Of a DNA stretch of 64,000 nt, positions 29,920-39,942 are shown piece after piece (the stretch's first letter is position 1; each line of letters opens with the position of its first letter). A program made the translations under genes and the position numbers. Source of the DNA: Gammaproteobacteria bacterium (GTDB lineage: Bacteria > Pseudomonadota > Gammaproteobacteria > Burkholderiales > Gallionellaceae); NCBI GenBank assembly GCA_018814405.1, contig JAHIZO010000009.1:1-64000 (forward strand), written 5' to 3'. The notes under the pieces are model-generated. The model saw only the letters and a program-made list of their open reading frames with translations. It did not search any database and was not told where the DNA came from.

Positions 29920-31068
29920 CTATGCAACTTGCCTAGAAAAAGCCAGCAAATTCAATGCGAGATTATTCCCTGATAGCCGCTTAGCCCATGTTTGGCCGTG
30001 TTCTTCAAGATTAGTGCGATTTTCGACAAATCGCCCCCAAGCACCTGCAATATCCACCCCGCCGTTCCACGCCAGCCATAAGTCATGCACTGCGGAAGCA
30101 AGTTCTTCAGGTAGTCCCTCGACATAGCGCGCCTGCAAAGCTGTCAGCTTTTCCATATGCACACTGTCGTGTTGAGGATAAATATGCCAGATGAATGGCT
30201 TGCCTGCCCATTGCGCCCGCACACAAGAATCTTCACCGCGCACGAAATTCACGTCGCATGCCCAAAGCAGCTCGTCGTAGCGCGACTGTTCACCGAAGGG
30301 CAGCACATGCACGCGCAGATTTCCGCGCTGCCAAACCTCACCTGCTTTGCCAGTCTGCTGGCCGAAATATTGTGCCACCTGTGGCAATGCGCGGCCTTCC
30401 GGCAGCAAGCAGGTTACAGGATGCGCCCCCTGCTCCCACGTGCGCAATAACTCATGCATGGCTTCGTTCTCATAGCTGAACAGCGAAACACGCATTTCGT
30501 TAGCTACGCGTGGCGGCACATTCAATAATTGCCAGTAGCTCGCCTGCTCATTTCCATCATGCTGAAATGCGTCTCGACGCACCAATAGATCGCGCTCCAG
30601 CAACAGCCCGCCCGTCTTGGGCGTGAATCCCGGAAAGAAGAAATACTTGGTCAATGGCAAAGTCGGATGCGGCGAAGGAAGCTGGTGATGCGTCTCCACC
30701 CATTCTTCGGCACTGAGGTACTCCAGATTGAGCCAGACAGGCTTGCGTTCACAAGCTGCCATTGCAGCGACATAACTGTCCGGCAGCTTGCAGGCAAACG
30801 CCCCGATCACCAGATCAGCCGGCTCGACCAAGGGCATCACGCTTGCCCACAAGCGAATATCCACACTACGGCACGTTTGCACAGGCAAATCCGCATCCAG
30901 TTCCGGCAACATCTTGCCGAAGCTGTGCATATCATCCACCCACAGCCGCACGGCGAGACCATGCTCATGCGCCAACTGCCGCGCCAAACGCCAACAGACA
31001 CCGATGTCGCCGTAGTTATCGACTACGGCGCAGAAGATGTCACAACTGCGCGGCAATCTCTCCCCCAT
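29920..31068 (-). CDS. earP: EF-P arginine rhamnosyltransferase EarP
   Basis: EarP transfers rhamnose from dTDP-rhamnose to Arg32 of EF-P. The 382-residue GT-B protein has the N-terminal catalytic-Asp region [16 protein letters not shown] and the nucleotide-sugar motif [20 protein letters not shown]. The ATG at 31068 follows the rlmJ stop by two bases; the longer open frame upstream overlaps rlmJ. Linkage to efp is the classical arrangement. Confidence 0.95.
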   Translation of the reverse strand: MGERLPRSCDIFCAVVDNYGDIGVCWRLARQLAHEHGLAVRLWVDDMHSFGKMLPELDADLPVQTCRSVDIRLWASVMPLVEPADLVIGAFACKLPDSYVAAMAACERKPVWLNLEYLSAEEWVETHHQLPSPHPTLPLTKYFFFPGFTPKTGGLLLERDLLVRRDAFQHDGNEQASYWQLLNVPPRVANEMRVSLFSYENEAMHELLRTWEQGAHPVTCLLPEGRALPQVAQYFGQQTGKAGEVWQRGNLRVHVLPFGEQSRYDELLWACDVNFVRGEDSCVRAQWAGKPFIWHIYPQHDSVHMEKLTALQARYVEGLPEELASAVHDLWLAWNGGVDIAGAWGRFVENRTNLEEHGQTWAKRLSGNNLALNLLAFSRQVA

Positions 31069-31070
31069 CG

Positions 31071-31916
31071 TTATGCCGCCTGTTGCTCCAGCACGAAGCG
31101 CGCACCGGCATCCTGCCCCAGCAATGCCACCAACATAGGCATCACCTCCTGCAAGGTAGCGTGCAAAGTCCATGGCGGATTGAGCACGAACATGCCGCTG
31201 CCGTGCATGCCGAAGCCATCATCGGACGGAGTATGTACATGTAGCGCGACATGCAACCAGCTCTTCACAGGCAGCCGTTTCAGCTTGTCAGGCAGGCGCT
31301 CTGCTTCTTCGCGCTGCAAACAGGGATACCACACGGCATACGTGCCATTGGCGAAACGCTTCAAGCCTTCCTGCAAAGCCTCAACCACACGTTTGTAATC
31401 CTGCTTCTCTTCATAGGGAGGATCGATCAACACCAGCGCGCGGCGCGGCGGCGGCGGCAGCAAGGCCTTGAGCGCGGCGAATCCATCCGACTTCTGCACC
31501 ATCACCTGCTTGTCATGCGCGATGAAGTTCTCCGACAGGATCTCGTAATCGGAGGGATGCAATTCGAACAGACGCAATCTGTCCTGCTCACGCAGCAGCA
31601 TCTGCGACACCAACGGCGAACCCGGATAGAGCTTCAGCCTGTCTTCCGGATTGATGTGCTTCACCAGTTCGACATACTCGGCCAGCGCAGGCGGCAAGCC
31701 CTTGGCATCCCACAAGCGCGCGATGCCGCTTTCGTATTCCGCGTTCTTTGCGGCATAACCGCTCAGCAATTCATAACAGCCCGCTCCCGCATGCGTATCG
31801 ATGACCCAGTAGGGCTTGTCTTTTTGCGCCAGATATTGCAGCAACTGCATCTGTACGAAGTGTTTCAGCACATCGGCATGGTTGCCGGCGTGGAAGGCGT
31901 GGCGATAACTCAGCAT
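31071..31916 (-). CDS. rlmJ: 23S rRNA (adenine-2030-N6)-methyltransferase RlmJ
   Basis: RlmJ methylates A2030 of 23S rRNA. The 281-residue protein begins MLSYRHAFHAGNHADVLKH, the family signature, has the SAM-binding DTHAGAGCYEL and the catalytic DPPYEEKQDY. AGGAG precedes the ATG. It is tightly packed between the acyltransferase and earP, so three unrelated functions may share a transcript. Confidence 0.93.
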   Translation of the reverse strand: MLSYRHAFHAGNHADVLKHFVQMQLLQYLAQKDKPYWVIDTHAGAGCYELLSGYAAKNAEYESGIARLWDAKGLPPALAEYVELVKHINPEDRLKLYPGSPLVSQMLLREQDRLRLFELHPSDYEILSENFIAHDKQVMVQKSDGFAALKALLPPPPRRALVLIDPPYEEKQDYKRVVEALQEGLKRFANGTYAVWYPCLQREEAERLPDKLKRLPVKSWLHVALHVHTPSDDGFGMHGSGMFVLNPPWTLHATLQEVMPMLVALLGQDAGARFVLEQQAA

Positions 31917-31929
31917 GGAAGCTCCTGCA

Positions 31930-33897
31930 TTAGAACAGCCTGTCTACCAACGGTAGCAAATGGAACGCGCCGGCGGCGCTGATGTGATTATTGTCACTGT
32001 ACAGATAATCACTCCCGAGCTTTGTCGCGCACGCACCGGACTTGCAGAGTATCTCACCCGGGGCAGCAAAATTCAGGTTTGGATGCTCTGCGGCCAGCTT
32101 GCCAGCCATCTCTGTCATGAATCGTCCCTGAGCACTGTATTCATCCGGCGCGATCTCGTACCCGTCGGATAATTGCTGGATGACCGATGGCAACGTGGGG
32201 ACATCCAGCATGACCGTGACTGCGATGCCGCGACGCTCGAAAAATTCCACTGTCCTGCCGAAGGCGCGCGCCATCACGCGCTGGCTCTGCTGCGCATCCA
32301 GCGATTCATCCCTGCTGTCGGAGAGCAACATGGAGGGCCGCTGCAAGACGCCTTTGATCCGGTTGCCTTCTGCATACATGTTCCAGTGGGCGACCAGATA
32401 GACCTTGCTGACTTTGCCGAAGTGATCGAGCAATCCGGCAAGCTTCCGCTCCAGGTCGGCTTCGCACATATCCCGACTCATATCGAGCGAATGGACCCCA
32501 AATATGGGAGGGCAACCCGGCAGGCTCGAATAGATTCCGGCCTGATGATGCTTGCGCGCCACGACATCGAATGCCGGCGCCCATGCGAAAGCATGCGAAT
32601 CGCCGATGAGCAGGAAACCTGCCTCGGTGCCCGCCTCCCCGATCACCGCGCAGCTGCTCAAACCGCCTGACGCGCCGACCGGCGGTTCGCAGGCTCGCCA
32701 GGGCGTCTTATCGATGCCTGCTGCCTTGTACAGATCGAAATCCTGCAAGTTCTGCCGCACCTTCACCCAGGTGGGGAAGCGCTCTTCCATACCGCCTTTG
32801 CCATAGATGTATCCGCCTGCGGCGATGACAAAGATCGCGAACACCAGTGTCGCCAGCCCCGCCTGCCTTGCGGAAAAACGGTCCTTGTTCCGATGTAGCG
32901 GCGCTTCGATGAATCGCCATGCCGGATAAGCCACGGCGAACGTTCCCGCGATCAACAGCGGCAGCTGCAGCAACTGCGAAATATCCCATTGCAAGTTGCG
33001 CAGCAATACCAGCAGTGGCCAATGCCAGAGATACAATGAATACGAAAGCGCACCGGCGAACACCAGCTGCTTGCCGCTCAGTACCGCACCGACACGTGTT
33101 CCGTGACTGGACAGGATCAGCACGGCCGTGGCAAAACAGGATGCCGCGACCCAAACGCCGGCATACGGGATGCGCTCGTCGAGGAATAGGAAAGTCAGCA
33201 AGATGAACAGGATGGATAGGACAGAGAGCCATTCGTTGCGGGCGAAGCGCTGCCTGATGTCATCAGATACTTGGGCGGCCATCGCGCCGATCATGAATTC
33301 CCATATGCGTCCGGGGAACGAAAAGAAACTGGAGATATGGTCTTGCTGGATGACCCATACCTTCCATGCCAGCGAACAGACGAACAGCAAGCCAAAAACC
33401 ATCCAGCGCCGGTATCTGAAACGCCACAGCATGACCAATAACAACGGGAAGAACAGGTAGAACTGCTCTTCGATCGAGAGCGACCAGGTGTGCAGCAGCG
33501 GCTTGACCTCGCGCGACAGATCGAAATATCCCTGCTGCCGGGCAAACACCAGATTGGTCAGATACACCGCCGTGAACTGCAGACTCTTACCGAACTGACC
33601 GAAGTCAAAAGGCAGCAGCAGGAAGTAGCCGATCACGATGGTCGCGACGATCATCGCGAACAGATTGGGCAACAGACGGATAACGCGATTCTTGTAGAAC
33701 CCGGACAAAGTGAACCTTCCGGCACGGTGTTCTCTCACGATAAGCTGGGTGATGACATAACCCGATATCACGAAGAACATATCGACACCCGCATATCCAC
33801 CCGGCAAGGGCACGCCGCCAAAATGGAACAGCATGACGGCGAGGATGGATATCCCGCGCAGGCCCTGTATCTCGAAACTGTACTGCTGTTGCTTCAT
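31930..33897 (-). CDS. membrane acyltransferase with C-terminal SGNH domain (OafA/OafB-like)
   Basis: This 655-residue protein probably O-acetylates a cell-surface glycan such as O-antigen or another envelope polysaccharide. The N-terminal part (about 1-360) is an acyltransferase-3 membrane domain with about ten helices and the catalytic-region LFHFGG and LLHTWSLSIEEQFYLFFP. The periplasmic C-terminal part is an SGNH esterase/transferase-like domain with the Ser in IGDSHAFAW and the Asp-His pair near DNNHIS. GGAG lies before the ATG. The acceptor cannot be named from sequence. Confidence 0.88.
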   Translation of the reverse strand: MKQQQYSFEIQGLRGISILAVMLFHFGGVPLPGGYAGVDMFFVISGYVITQLIVREHRAGRFTLSGFYKNRVIRLLPNLFAMIVATIVIGYFLLLPFDFGQFGKSLQFTAVYLTNLVFARQQGYFDLSREVKPLLHTWSLSIEEQFYLFFPLLLVMLWRFRYRRWMVFGLLFVCSLAWKVWVIQQDHISSFFSFPGRIWEFMIGAMAAQVSDDIRQRFARNEWLSVLSILFILLTFLFLDERIPYAGVWVAASCFATAVLILSSHGTRVGAVLSGKQLVFAGALSYSLYLWHWPLLVLLRNLQWDISQLLQLPLLIAGTFAVAYPAWRFIEAPLHRNKDRFSARQAGLATLVFAIFVIAAGGYIYGKGGMEERFPTWVKVRQNLQDFDLYKAAGIDKTPWRACEPPVGASGGLSSCAVIGEAGTEAGFLLIGDSHAFAWAPAFDVVARKHHQAGIYSSLPGCPPIFGVHSLDMSRDMCEADLERKLAGLLDHFGKVSKVYLVAHWNMYAEGNRIKGVLQRPSMLLSDSRDESLDAQQSQRVMARAFGRTVEFFERRGIAVTVMLDVPTLPSVIQQLSDGYEIAPDEYSAQGRFMTEMAGKLAAEHPNLNFAAPGEILCKSGACATKLGSDYLYSDNNHISAAGAFHLLPLVDRLF

Positions 33898-33957
33898 TCA
33901 CTCGCTCCAATATTCAAACTTTATCCTTCGCCGTCTCGCGGCTGGCATACCCGTCGT

Positions 33958-35163
33958 TCACTCTGCGCGCAAAGCTTCGACCGGGTCGAGCTTGGCGGCA
34001 CGCATGGCGGGCACCACGCCGGCTAACATGCCGATGGAGACGGCAGTCAGCTCGGCCAAGGCGGCGAACATCCATGGGGTATGCACCGGCAGCGCGGGCA
34101 CCAGCAGATGCAGGCCTTGCGCGATGCCTATGCCCAACAGCAGGCCCAGGCCGCCGCCCAATGCCGAGAGCATCATGGCTTCACCTAGGAACAACACCAG
34201 CACCTGTTGTTCGCGCGCACCCAACGCGCGCAACAGGCCGATCTCGGCAGTGCGTTCGGTGACAGCCATGGTCATGATGGTGAGGATGCCAACCGCGCCG
34301 ACCAGCAGCGAGATAGCACCCAGCGCGCCGACGGCGAAGGTGAGGATATCCAGCACCGAGCTCAGCACTTCCAGCGCCTGCTCTTGGGAGATGATGGTGA
34401 AGTCCTCGCGGCCATGCACTTCGACCAACCGGTTCCTGATCAGACGGATCAGGACATCCGCCTCGATATCGGCGCGGTAGCTGACATTGACTTCCATCAG
34501 TCCGGGACGGTTGAGCAGTTCCATCGCGCGCGCGGCGGGGATGAACACCGCGTCGTCCATATCCATGCCCAGCACCTGACCTTTGGCTTCCATCACGCCG
34601 ACCACGCGATAGCGCTGTCCGCCGACACGTAGATACTGGCCCAGCGGATTGGTGTCGCCGAACAGTTCCTGCTGGATCTTCGAACCGATCACCGCCTGTG
34701 CGCGCGCCTGTTCGTCATCCGCATCCGTCCAGAAGCTGCCGCTCTGCACTTTCATGGTGAAGGCCTTGCCGAAATCGCGCCCCTCGCCCAGCACCATGGT
34801 GCGGCGCGTCTTGCCCTCGAAGCGCACTTCCGCATTGCCCATCAGGCCGGGGATGACATATTCCACGTAAGGCAGACGGCGCAAGGCATCGGCATCTTCC
34901 AGCGTGATCGGCCGGGCCGAACCGAAGATGCCGACATTGCCGCCCTGCGTCTGCGTCTTGCCCGGTTGCACACTGATGATGTTGGTGCCGAACTGCGAGA
35001 ACTCGCTGAGCACGAACTGGTGCAGACCTTCGCCGATGGAGGTGAGCAGGATCACGGCGGCGATGCCGATGGCGATGCCCAACCCGGTCAGGAAGCTGCG
35101 CATCCGGTAGGTGAGGAAGCTGGAAGAAGTGAGCGTGATCAGGTCGCGGATATACATGATCAT
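33958..35163 (-). CDS. MacB/FtsX-type ABC transporter permease, second copy
   Basis: This 401-residue permease has one N-terminal helix, a large MacB_PCD periplasmic domain (about 55-240) and three C-terminal FtsX helices with the TAEIGLLRALGAREQQV coupling region. It overlaps the first permease gene as ATGA. An ATG two codons later (35157) has better spacing to GGGG. It forms the last gene of a four-gene MacAB-like operon and is a diverged paralogue of its neighbour, so the two may make a heterodimer. Confidence 0.88.
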   Translation of the reverse strand: MIMYIRDLITLTSSSFLTYRMRSFLTGLGIAIGIAAVILLTSIGEGLHQFVLSEFSQFGTNIISVQPGKTQTQGGNVGIFGSARPITLEDADALRRLPYVEYVIPGLMGNAEVRFEGKTRRTMVLGEGRDFGKAFTMKVQSGSFWTDADDEQARAQAVIGSKIQQELFGDTNPLGQYLRVGGQRYRVVGVMEAKGQVLGMDMDDAVFIPAARAMELLNRPGLMEVNVSYRADIEADVLIRLIRNRLVEVHGREDFTIISQEQALEVLSSVLDILTFAVGALGAISLLVGAVGILTIMTMAVTERTAEIGLLRALGAREQQVLVLFLGEAMMLSALGGGLGLLLGIGIAQGLHLLVPALPVHTPWMFAALAELTAVSIGMLAGVVPAMRAAKLDPVEALRAE

Positions 35164-36368
35164 TTCCCCGCCAGCGCGGCGACCGGATCCAGTCTCGCCG
35201 CGCGCCGCGCCGGCCACACGCTGAACAGGATGCCGGTGCCCAATGCGGTGGCGGTAGCGGCGATCACCGCCCACCAGGGCGGCGACACGGGCAAACTGGG
35301 GTAGACCTGCCCGATGATGAAGCTCCCCGCGTAGCCCAATGCCAATCCGGCGATACTGCCGATAGCGGATAGCAGTGCGGCCTCGGCAAAGAACAGTTGC
35401 CGTATCTGTTTGCCCGGCGCACCCAATGCTTTCAGCAGACCGATCTCTTTCACCCGCTGCGCCACGGCGATGAGCATCACATTCATGATCAGCACGCCTG
35501 CCACCGCCAGACTGATGGCGGCGATGCCGCCGACTGCCATGGTCAACGCACCGAGAATTCGATCAAAAGTCTGCAACACGGCATCCTGCGTGATGACGGT
35601 CACATCGCGCTCACCGCTATGCCGTTCTGCCAGAATTGATTCTGCGTCTTTTGTAACCTGCTCAATAGCATCACGGTTCTTGGCCTCGATCAAAATGCGA
35701 AACAGGCCGGAGTTATTGAACAACTGATGCGAAGAAGCGACCGGGATGATAACCAGTTCGTCGGTGCGCATGCCCATGGATTCACCCTGCGAAGCCATCA
35801 CACCGATGACACGAAAGCGGCGATCACCCAGACGCACCCACTGCCCCACAGCCTGCTCGTTGCCGAACAACTCGCGCTTCATCTGGTTGCCCAGTACGCA
35901 CACCGAAGCCGTATCGTGAATGTCACCCTCGGGCAAAAAACGTCCGACCGCAATCTCCATATGGCGCACCGCCAGCAGTTCGGAAGTCGAGCCCAGCACC
36001 ACCACTTCACGGTTCAATGCGCCGCGCGACAGTGAAGCAGAGCCGACCGTGAGCGGCGCGAAGCGCTTGATGGCGCGGCTGCGCAGCAGGGCCTGCGCAT
36101 CATCCAGCGTGATCTCGCGCGGTGTCTGGCCAGACATCAGACCGGGGCCTACACCCGAGGTCTCGGTACGCCCCGGCAAGACGATGACCAGGTTGGTCCC
36201 CAGCGACGCGAACTGATTCACCACATAGCGTCTGGCCCCTTCGCCCAATGCAGTCAGCACCACGACAGCAGCCACCCCGATAGACATCGCCAACATCATC
36301 AGCAAAGTCCTTGTCGGGCTGCCGCGTAAGCTGCCTGTGGCGAATCTCAGGGTATCGGCCAGTCTCAC
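35160..36368 (-). CDS. MacB/FtsX-type ABC transporter permease, first copy
   Basis: This 402-residue permease has the same layout as the next gene: an N-terminal helix, a MacB_PCD periplasmic region and an FtsX domain with VKEIGLLKALGAPGKQI. Unlike classical MacB, the ATPase is a separate protein encoded just upstream. The start is GTG, overlapping the ATPase stop as GTGA. Confidence 0.88.
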   Translation of the reverse strand: MRLADTLRFATGSLRGSPTRTLLMMLAMSIGVAAVVVLTALGEGARRYVVNQFASLGTNLVIVLPGRTETSGVGPGLMSGQTPREITLDDAQALLRSRAIKRFAPLTVGSASLSRGALNREVVVLGSTSELLAVRHMEIAVGRFLPEGDIHDTASVCVLGNQMKRELFGNEQAVGQWVRLGDRRFRVIGVMASQGESMGMRTDELVIIPVASSHQLFNNSGLFRILIEAKNRDAIEQVTKDAESILAERHSGERDVTVITQDAVLQTFDRILGALTMAVGGIAAISLAVAGVLIMNVMLIAVAQRVKEIGLLKALGAPGKQIRQLFFAEAALLSAIGSIAGLALGYAGSFIIGQVYPSLPVSPPWWAVIAATATALGTGILFSVWPARRAARLDPVAALAGK

Positions 36369-37045
36369 TTTGCCTGCTGCTCGTCGGAAAGGATGCGTCC
36401 GTCCAGCATGTGTATCTGGCGATGGGCACGCGCACCGATCTCGGCATCATGGGTCACCACCACCAGCGTGATGCCCTGCTCCAACAAGCCTTCCAGCAAC
36501 TTGAGTACCTCCCATCCGGTGGCTTGGTCGAGATTTCCTGTCGGCTCGTCCGCCAGCAACACGGTAGGATTCATCACCGTGGCACGGGCGATGGCCACGC
36601 GTTGCCGTTGGCCGCCGGAGAGCTGGTCCGGCTTGTGATCGGCGCGATCCGACAGCCCGTAGTTGCGCATCAGCACCTGCACCCGCTCCTTGCGCTCCTC
36701 GGCGGCGATGCCTGCCAGGATCATCGGCAATTCGACGTTCTGCGCCGCAGTCAGGCGCGGCACCAGATGAAAAGACTGAAACACGAAACCGATCTTCTCG
36801 CGCCGCACACGCGCCAGCTGTGCGTCGTTCAACTCGGTGACGTTGCCGCCGTCCAGCAGATAGGTGCCCGAACTCGGCCGGTCGAGCAGGCCGAGCATAT
36901 TGAGCATGGTGGATTTTCCGGAACCGGACGGCCCCATGATGGAGATGTACTCGCCCGCGCCGAAACTCAGATCGACGTCGCGCAAAGCGGCGACCTCTTG
37001 GTCGCCGACCGTAAAGGTACGACAGACGTTTTGTAGTTCGATCAT
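36365..37045 (-). CDS. MacB/LolD-type ABC transporter ATPase
   Basis: This 226-residue nucleotide-binding protein has Walker A GPSGSGKST, Q-loop FVFQSFHLVPRLTA, signature LSGGQRQRVAIARA, Walker B VLLADEPTGNLD and switch THD. It energises the two adjacent permeases. It overlaps the adaptor gene upstream (ATGA) and the first permease downstream (GTGA), so all four genes are translationally coupled. Confidence 0.93.
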   Translation of the reverse strand: MIELQNVCRTFTVGDQEVAALRDVDLSFGAGEYISIMGPSGSGKSTMLNMLGLLDRPSSGTYLLDGGNVTELNDAQLARVRREKIGFVFQSFHLVPRLTAAQNVELPMILAGIAAEERKERVQVLMRNYGLSDRADHKPDQLSGGQRQRVAIARATVMNPTVLLADEPTGNLDQATGWEVLKLLEGLLEQGITLVVVTHDAEIGARAHRQIHMLDGRILSDEQQAK

Positions 37046-38226
37046 TGGGCGGCTGGTTGAGCGGTTTCCGGCTGGACGACTGCACCCACTTCCACGCCTT
37101 CACGATCCAGAGAAGACACGACCCTATCTCCTTCAACCAGGCCGGCAAGCACTTCGACCCTGTCCCAATTACTCAGGCCGGTGGTGATGGCTCGCTCTTC
37201 CAGCACGCCTTTATCGCCATAGCGCAGCACACGATCACCTTCCAGCAAGGTCGATGTGGGGATACGCAGCACATTCTGCCGCGTCTCATAGATGATCTCG
37301 ACATCTGCGCTATAGCCGACCAGCAGATTGTCATTTGCCGCCGGTTTGTCGAATTCGACCTCGACTTCTACAGTGCGCGCCTGTTTCTCCAGATCGAGCA
37401 CATAAGGCGCGATGCGGCGCACCTTGCCGTTGAAGCTTCGCCCTTTGATCGCGTCCAGCGTGATGCGGCTGACCTGCCCCACCTTCAGCTTGGCAGCATC
37501 CACCTCGTCGATAGGCGCGCTGACATACATACAACTGTCATCGATCAGATCGATGGCAGGTATGGTCAAAATACCGGGCGGCGATGGCGTAGCGTATTCG
37601 CCCAATTCCCCGCTGATGTCCGCCACGATGCCATCGAACGGCGCGCGCAACACCATGCGTTCCAAGGTCGCCTTTGCAACTCTGACGCGCGAGCGACTCT
37701 GCTCGACATCGCCATTCGCCGAAGCACATGCAGAGCGTTTCGCAGAAGCCTCGGTCATCGCACGGTCCAACTGTTGCACCGAGATGAAACCTTGGGCGCG
37801 CAACTCCTGCGAACGCACTGCATCACGTTGTGCTGCATCGGCCAGGGTGCAGACTTCCTGCACACGCGACAACGCAACCTTGAGCTGCTCCTGCGCCAGA
37901 CTCTCCTGCGCGTGCAGATCGTTGTTCCACAACTCCAGCAGGATCTGGCCCTGTTTCACTCGCTGGCCTTTCTTCACCAGCAACTTGGCGATCTGTCCGC
38001 CAGCAGAGGGCGACATCTTGGCGCGGCGGCAGGCATTCACCGTCCCTGCGCGCGTGTTGCTGACCGAGGCCTCCACGAGGCCGCGTTCTACTTTCTGCAA
38101 AACGACGGGAATCGGTTTGGATTTTGGAAACAGCACTGCAGCCACTGCAATAACAACCACTGCAATGACAGCGATAACGATTTTTTTGCGGCGGGTAGAT
38201 TGCGAACCGGAAGTCGGCAAGGTCAT
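37042..38226 (-). CDS. periplasmic adaptor protein, HlyD/MacA family
   Basis: This 394-residue membrane-fusion protein has an N-terminal anchor (about 15-33), a lipoyl half-motif, an alpha-hairpin (about 100-190) containing three cysteines, a second lipoyl half (LRAPFDGIVADISGELGEY) and beta-barrel regions. With the ATPase and two permeases it should build a tripartite MacAB-like exporter; the outer-membrane partner is elsewhere. AGGAG precedes the ATG. Substrates could be lipoproteins, peptides or siderophores; none is indicated by the sequence. Confidence 0.88.
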   Translation of the reverse strand: MTLPTSGSQSTRRKKIVIAVIAVVVIAVAAVLFPKSKPIPVVLQKVERGLVEASVSNTRAGTVNACRRAKMSPSAGGQIAKLLVKKGQRVKQGQILLELWNNDLHAQESLAQEQLKVALSRVQEVCTLADAAQRDAVRSQELRAQGFISVQQLDRAMTEASAKRSACASANGDVEQSRSRVRVAKATLERMVLRAPFDGIVADISGELGEYATPSPPGILTIPAIDLIDDSCMYVSAPIDEVDAAKLKVGQVSRITLDAIKGRSFNGKVRRIAPYVLDLEKQARTVEVEVEFDKPAANDNLLVGYSADVEIIYETRQNVLRIPTSTLLEGDRVLRYGDKGVLEERAITTGLSNWDRVEVLAGLVEGDRVVSSLDREGVEVGAVVQPETAQPAAQ

Positions 38227-38266
38227 TTATTACTCCTGACTGTTCGCTGCAGAATGGCGAAAGAAA

Positions 38267-38342
38267 TGGTGCCGATGAGGGGAATCGAACCTCTGACCTA
38301 CGCGTTACGAGTGCGTTGCTCTACCAACTGAGCTACATCGGC
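38267..38342 (-). tRNA. tRNA-Thr (CGT anticodon)
   Basis: A 76-base cloverleaf with encoded CCA: the acceptor stem GCCGATG pairs with CATCGGC, the D-loop AGCTCAGTTGGTAGAGC and T-arm AGAGGTTCGATTCCCCT are standard, and the anticodon is CGT in CACTCGTAACG. Confidence 0.97.
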
Positions 38343-38387
38343 ATTTCGGCGCCGAGTATAAGCGGATAGGGCATCTACGGGCAACGA

Positions 38388-39428
38388 CTAACGCCAGCGA
38401 TACGGCGCAACATCGAGTGTTTGCGGCTTATCGAATATCTTATTGAGCAACACTTCAGCACTGGCCGGCGCCATGGTGACACCGTAGCGGAAGTGACCGC
38501 CGTTGACATACAAGTTCTCCAAAGCAGGATGGCGATCTATGGTCGGGATGTTGCCGTCAGAGCCGGGACGCAAACCCGCCCAATGACGCTCGATAGGCAC
38601 GCCCTGCAAAGCGGGCAACAACGCGATAGCGCGCAGCAGCATGGATTCGCGCGCTTCTTCCGTCGTGGATTTATCGAAGCCGACATCCTCCAATGTACTG
38701 CCGATCAACAGATGGCCGTCCTTGCGTGGAATGAAGTACAAGTCCCCCTGCAAAAGGATATGCGGCAGCGGCGGTGCATCGAACTTGAACAACAGCATCT
38801 GCCCGCGGATGGGCTTGATGTCCAACTGCTGCGCGTGCTCACCCAACAAGGCCTTACTCCAAGCACCCGCCGTCAGCACATAATCGTCCGCAGCGAAATC
38901 GCCCTGACTGGTACGCACATGCCGTACCCTGCCCGCCTGCGCTTCGATACCCAATACCTCGCACTGTTCCACGATACGCCCGCCAAGTTGAATCACCCGT
39001 TCCCGCATTGCGCTCAACAATCTTGGATTGCGCACTTGCGCGATCTCCGGCAAAAAGATGGAATCACCGGCCAGCTCATAGCGCATCCCGTGCGCATCAC
39101 ACCAGTCGATAGCCGCTTTCTGATCGAACGGCGGCAACACGCGCATCCCGCAACGCAGATACTCGGTATCCACCCCAGTCTCGGCCGTCAGCTCGGAAGT
39201 AAAACGCTCGAAGCGCGCCATACCCAACAAGGCTAAGCGCGTGACCTCCTCCGGATAATCCCACGGACACAATGGCGACATGATGCCGCCCCCCGCCCAA
39301 GAAGCCTCCTGCCCCAGTTCGCCGCGCTCCAGCACGGTCACTTGGCAGCCTGCTTGCAGCAAAACCTGCGCCGTCGCCAAACCGACCGCGCCAGCACCTA
39401 TCACTATGAAATGTTTTGACAAAACCAC
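38388..39428 (-). CDS. thiO: glycine oxidase ThiO
   Basis: ThiO is an FAD enzyme that oxidises glycine to iminoglycine for the thiazole part of thiamine. The 346-residue product has the dinucleotide motif [15 protein letters not shown], the [11 protein letters not shown] segment and the C-terminal [17 protein letters not shown]. The true start is GTG at 39428 or TTG at 39422; the latter has GAGAG at a better distance. No other thiamine gene is next to it. In P. aeruginosa the same gene flanks the minor-pilin cluster. Confidence 0.9.
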   Translation of the reverse strand: MVLSKHFIVIGAGAVGLATAQVLLQAGCQVTVLERGELGQEASWAGGGIMSPLCPWDYPEEVTRLALLGMARFERFTSELTAETGVDTEYLRCGMRVLPPFDQKAAIDWCDAHGMRYELAGDSIFLPEIAQVRNPRLLSAMRERVIQLGGRIVEQCEVLGIEAQAGRVRHVRTSQGDFAADDYVLTAGAWSKALLGEHAQQLDIKPIRGQMLLFKFDAPPLPHILLQGDLYFIPRKDGHLLIGSTLEDVGFDKSTTEEARESMLLRAIALLPALQGVPIERHWAGLRPGSDGNIPTIDRHPALENLYVNGGHFRYGVTMAPASAEVLLNKIFDKPQTLDVAPYRWR

Positions 39429-39537
39429 TCTCTATACCGTGCCGTTAGTCTGGGAAAAATGCCACTCATCGGCAAATGCTGGCATCGCGCGAGCTGCTGC
39501 CGTACTTTTGCCACACCGAACATATCTGGAGTGCAGA

Positions 39538-39942
39538 ATGAAACAGCAGAACGGCTTCACCTTGGTTGAATTGATGATCGTCGTTGTCATCGTCGGCATA
39601 CTAGCATCGGTGGCCCTGCCCGCCTATCAAGACTATGTGACTCGCGGCAAACTGACTGATGCCACTTCGAAGTTGGCAGAAGCACGCGTCAAGATGGAAC
39701 AATACTTCCAAGACAACCGCACCTATGATGCAGGCGGCTGTCCGGGCTCTGTCGCAACGTCCAGCGATTATTTCACATACACCTGCACCAATCTCGGTAG
39801 TGACACATATCTCATTACTGCAACAGGTAAAAATGATCTTTCTACTTTCATCTTCTCCATCAACCAAGCCAATGCAAAATCCACAAACTCACCTTGGGGA
39901 AGTGGTGCTTGCTGGATCACCAGCAAGGGGGGAGCGTGCTAA
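39538..39942 (+). CDS. pilE: type IV pilin PilE-like
   Basis: This 134-residue prepilin has a short positively charged leader cleaved before Phe in [20 protein letters not shown], keeping Gly-1 and Glu5, and a long N-terminal helix. Four cysteines in the globular part (Gly-Gly-Cys, Tyr-Thr-Cys, Ala-Cys-Trp and the C-terminal Cys) could form disulfides. It resembles PilE minor pilins of the fimT-pilV-W-X-Y1-E clusters, but here it is first rather than last. GGAG lies six bases before the ATG. Confidence 0.9.
   Translation: MKQQNGFTLVELMIVVVIVGILASVALPAYQDYVTRGKLTDATSKLAEARVKMEQYFQDNRTYDAGGCPGSVATSSDYFTYTCTNLGSDTYLITATGKNDLSTFIFSINQANAKSTNSPWGSGACWITSKGGAC

Noticed and set aside
37045-38331. 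428-codon open frame on the + strand opposite the HlyD-type gene
   Set aside because: It is antisense to a well-supported adaptor gene and runs into the tRNA; no recognisable protein features.
39480-39494. Sigma-54-like site (TGGCAT, GG-N10-GC) upstream of pilE
   Set aside because: The -24 half is good but the -12 half reads GAGC rather than TTGC, so it is not strong enough to annotate.
39894-39936. Longer fimT start inside pilE
   Set aside because: It would add residues read from within pilE before the prepilin leader; the GTG at 39936 gives a normal short leader.
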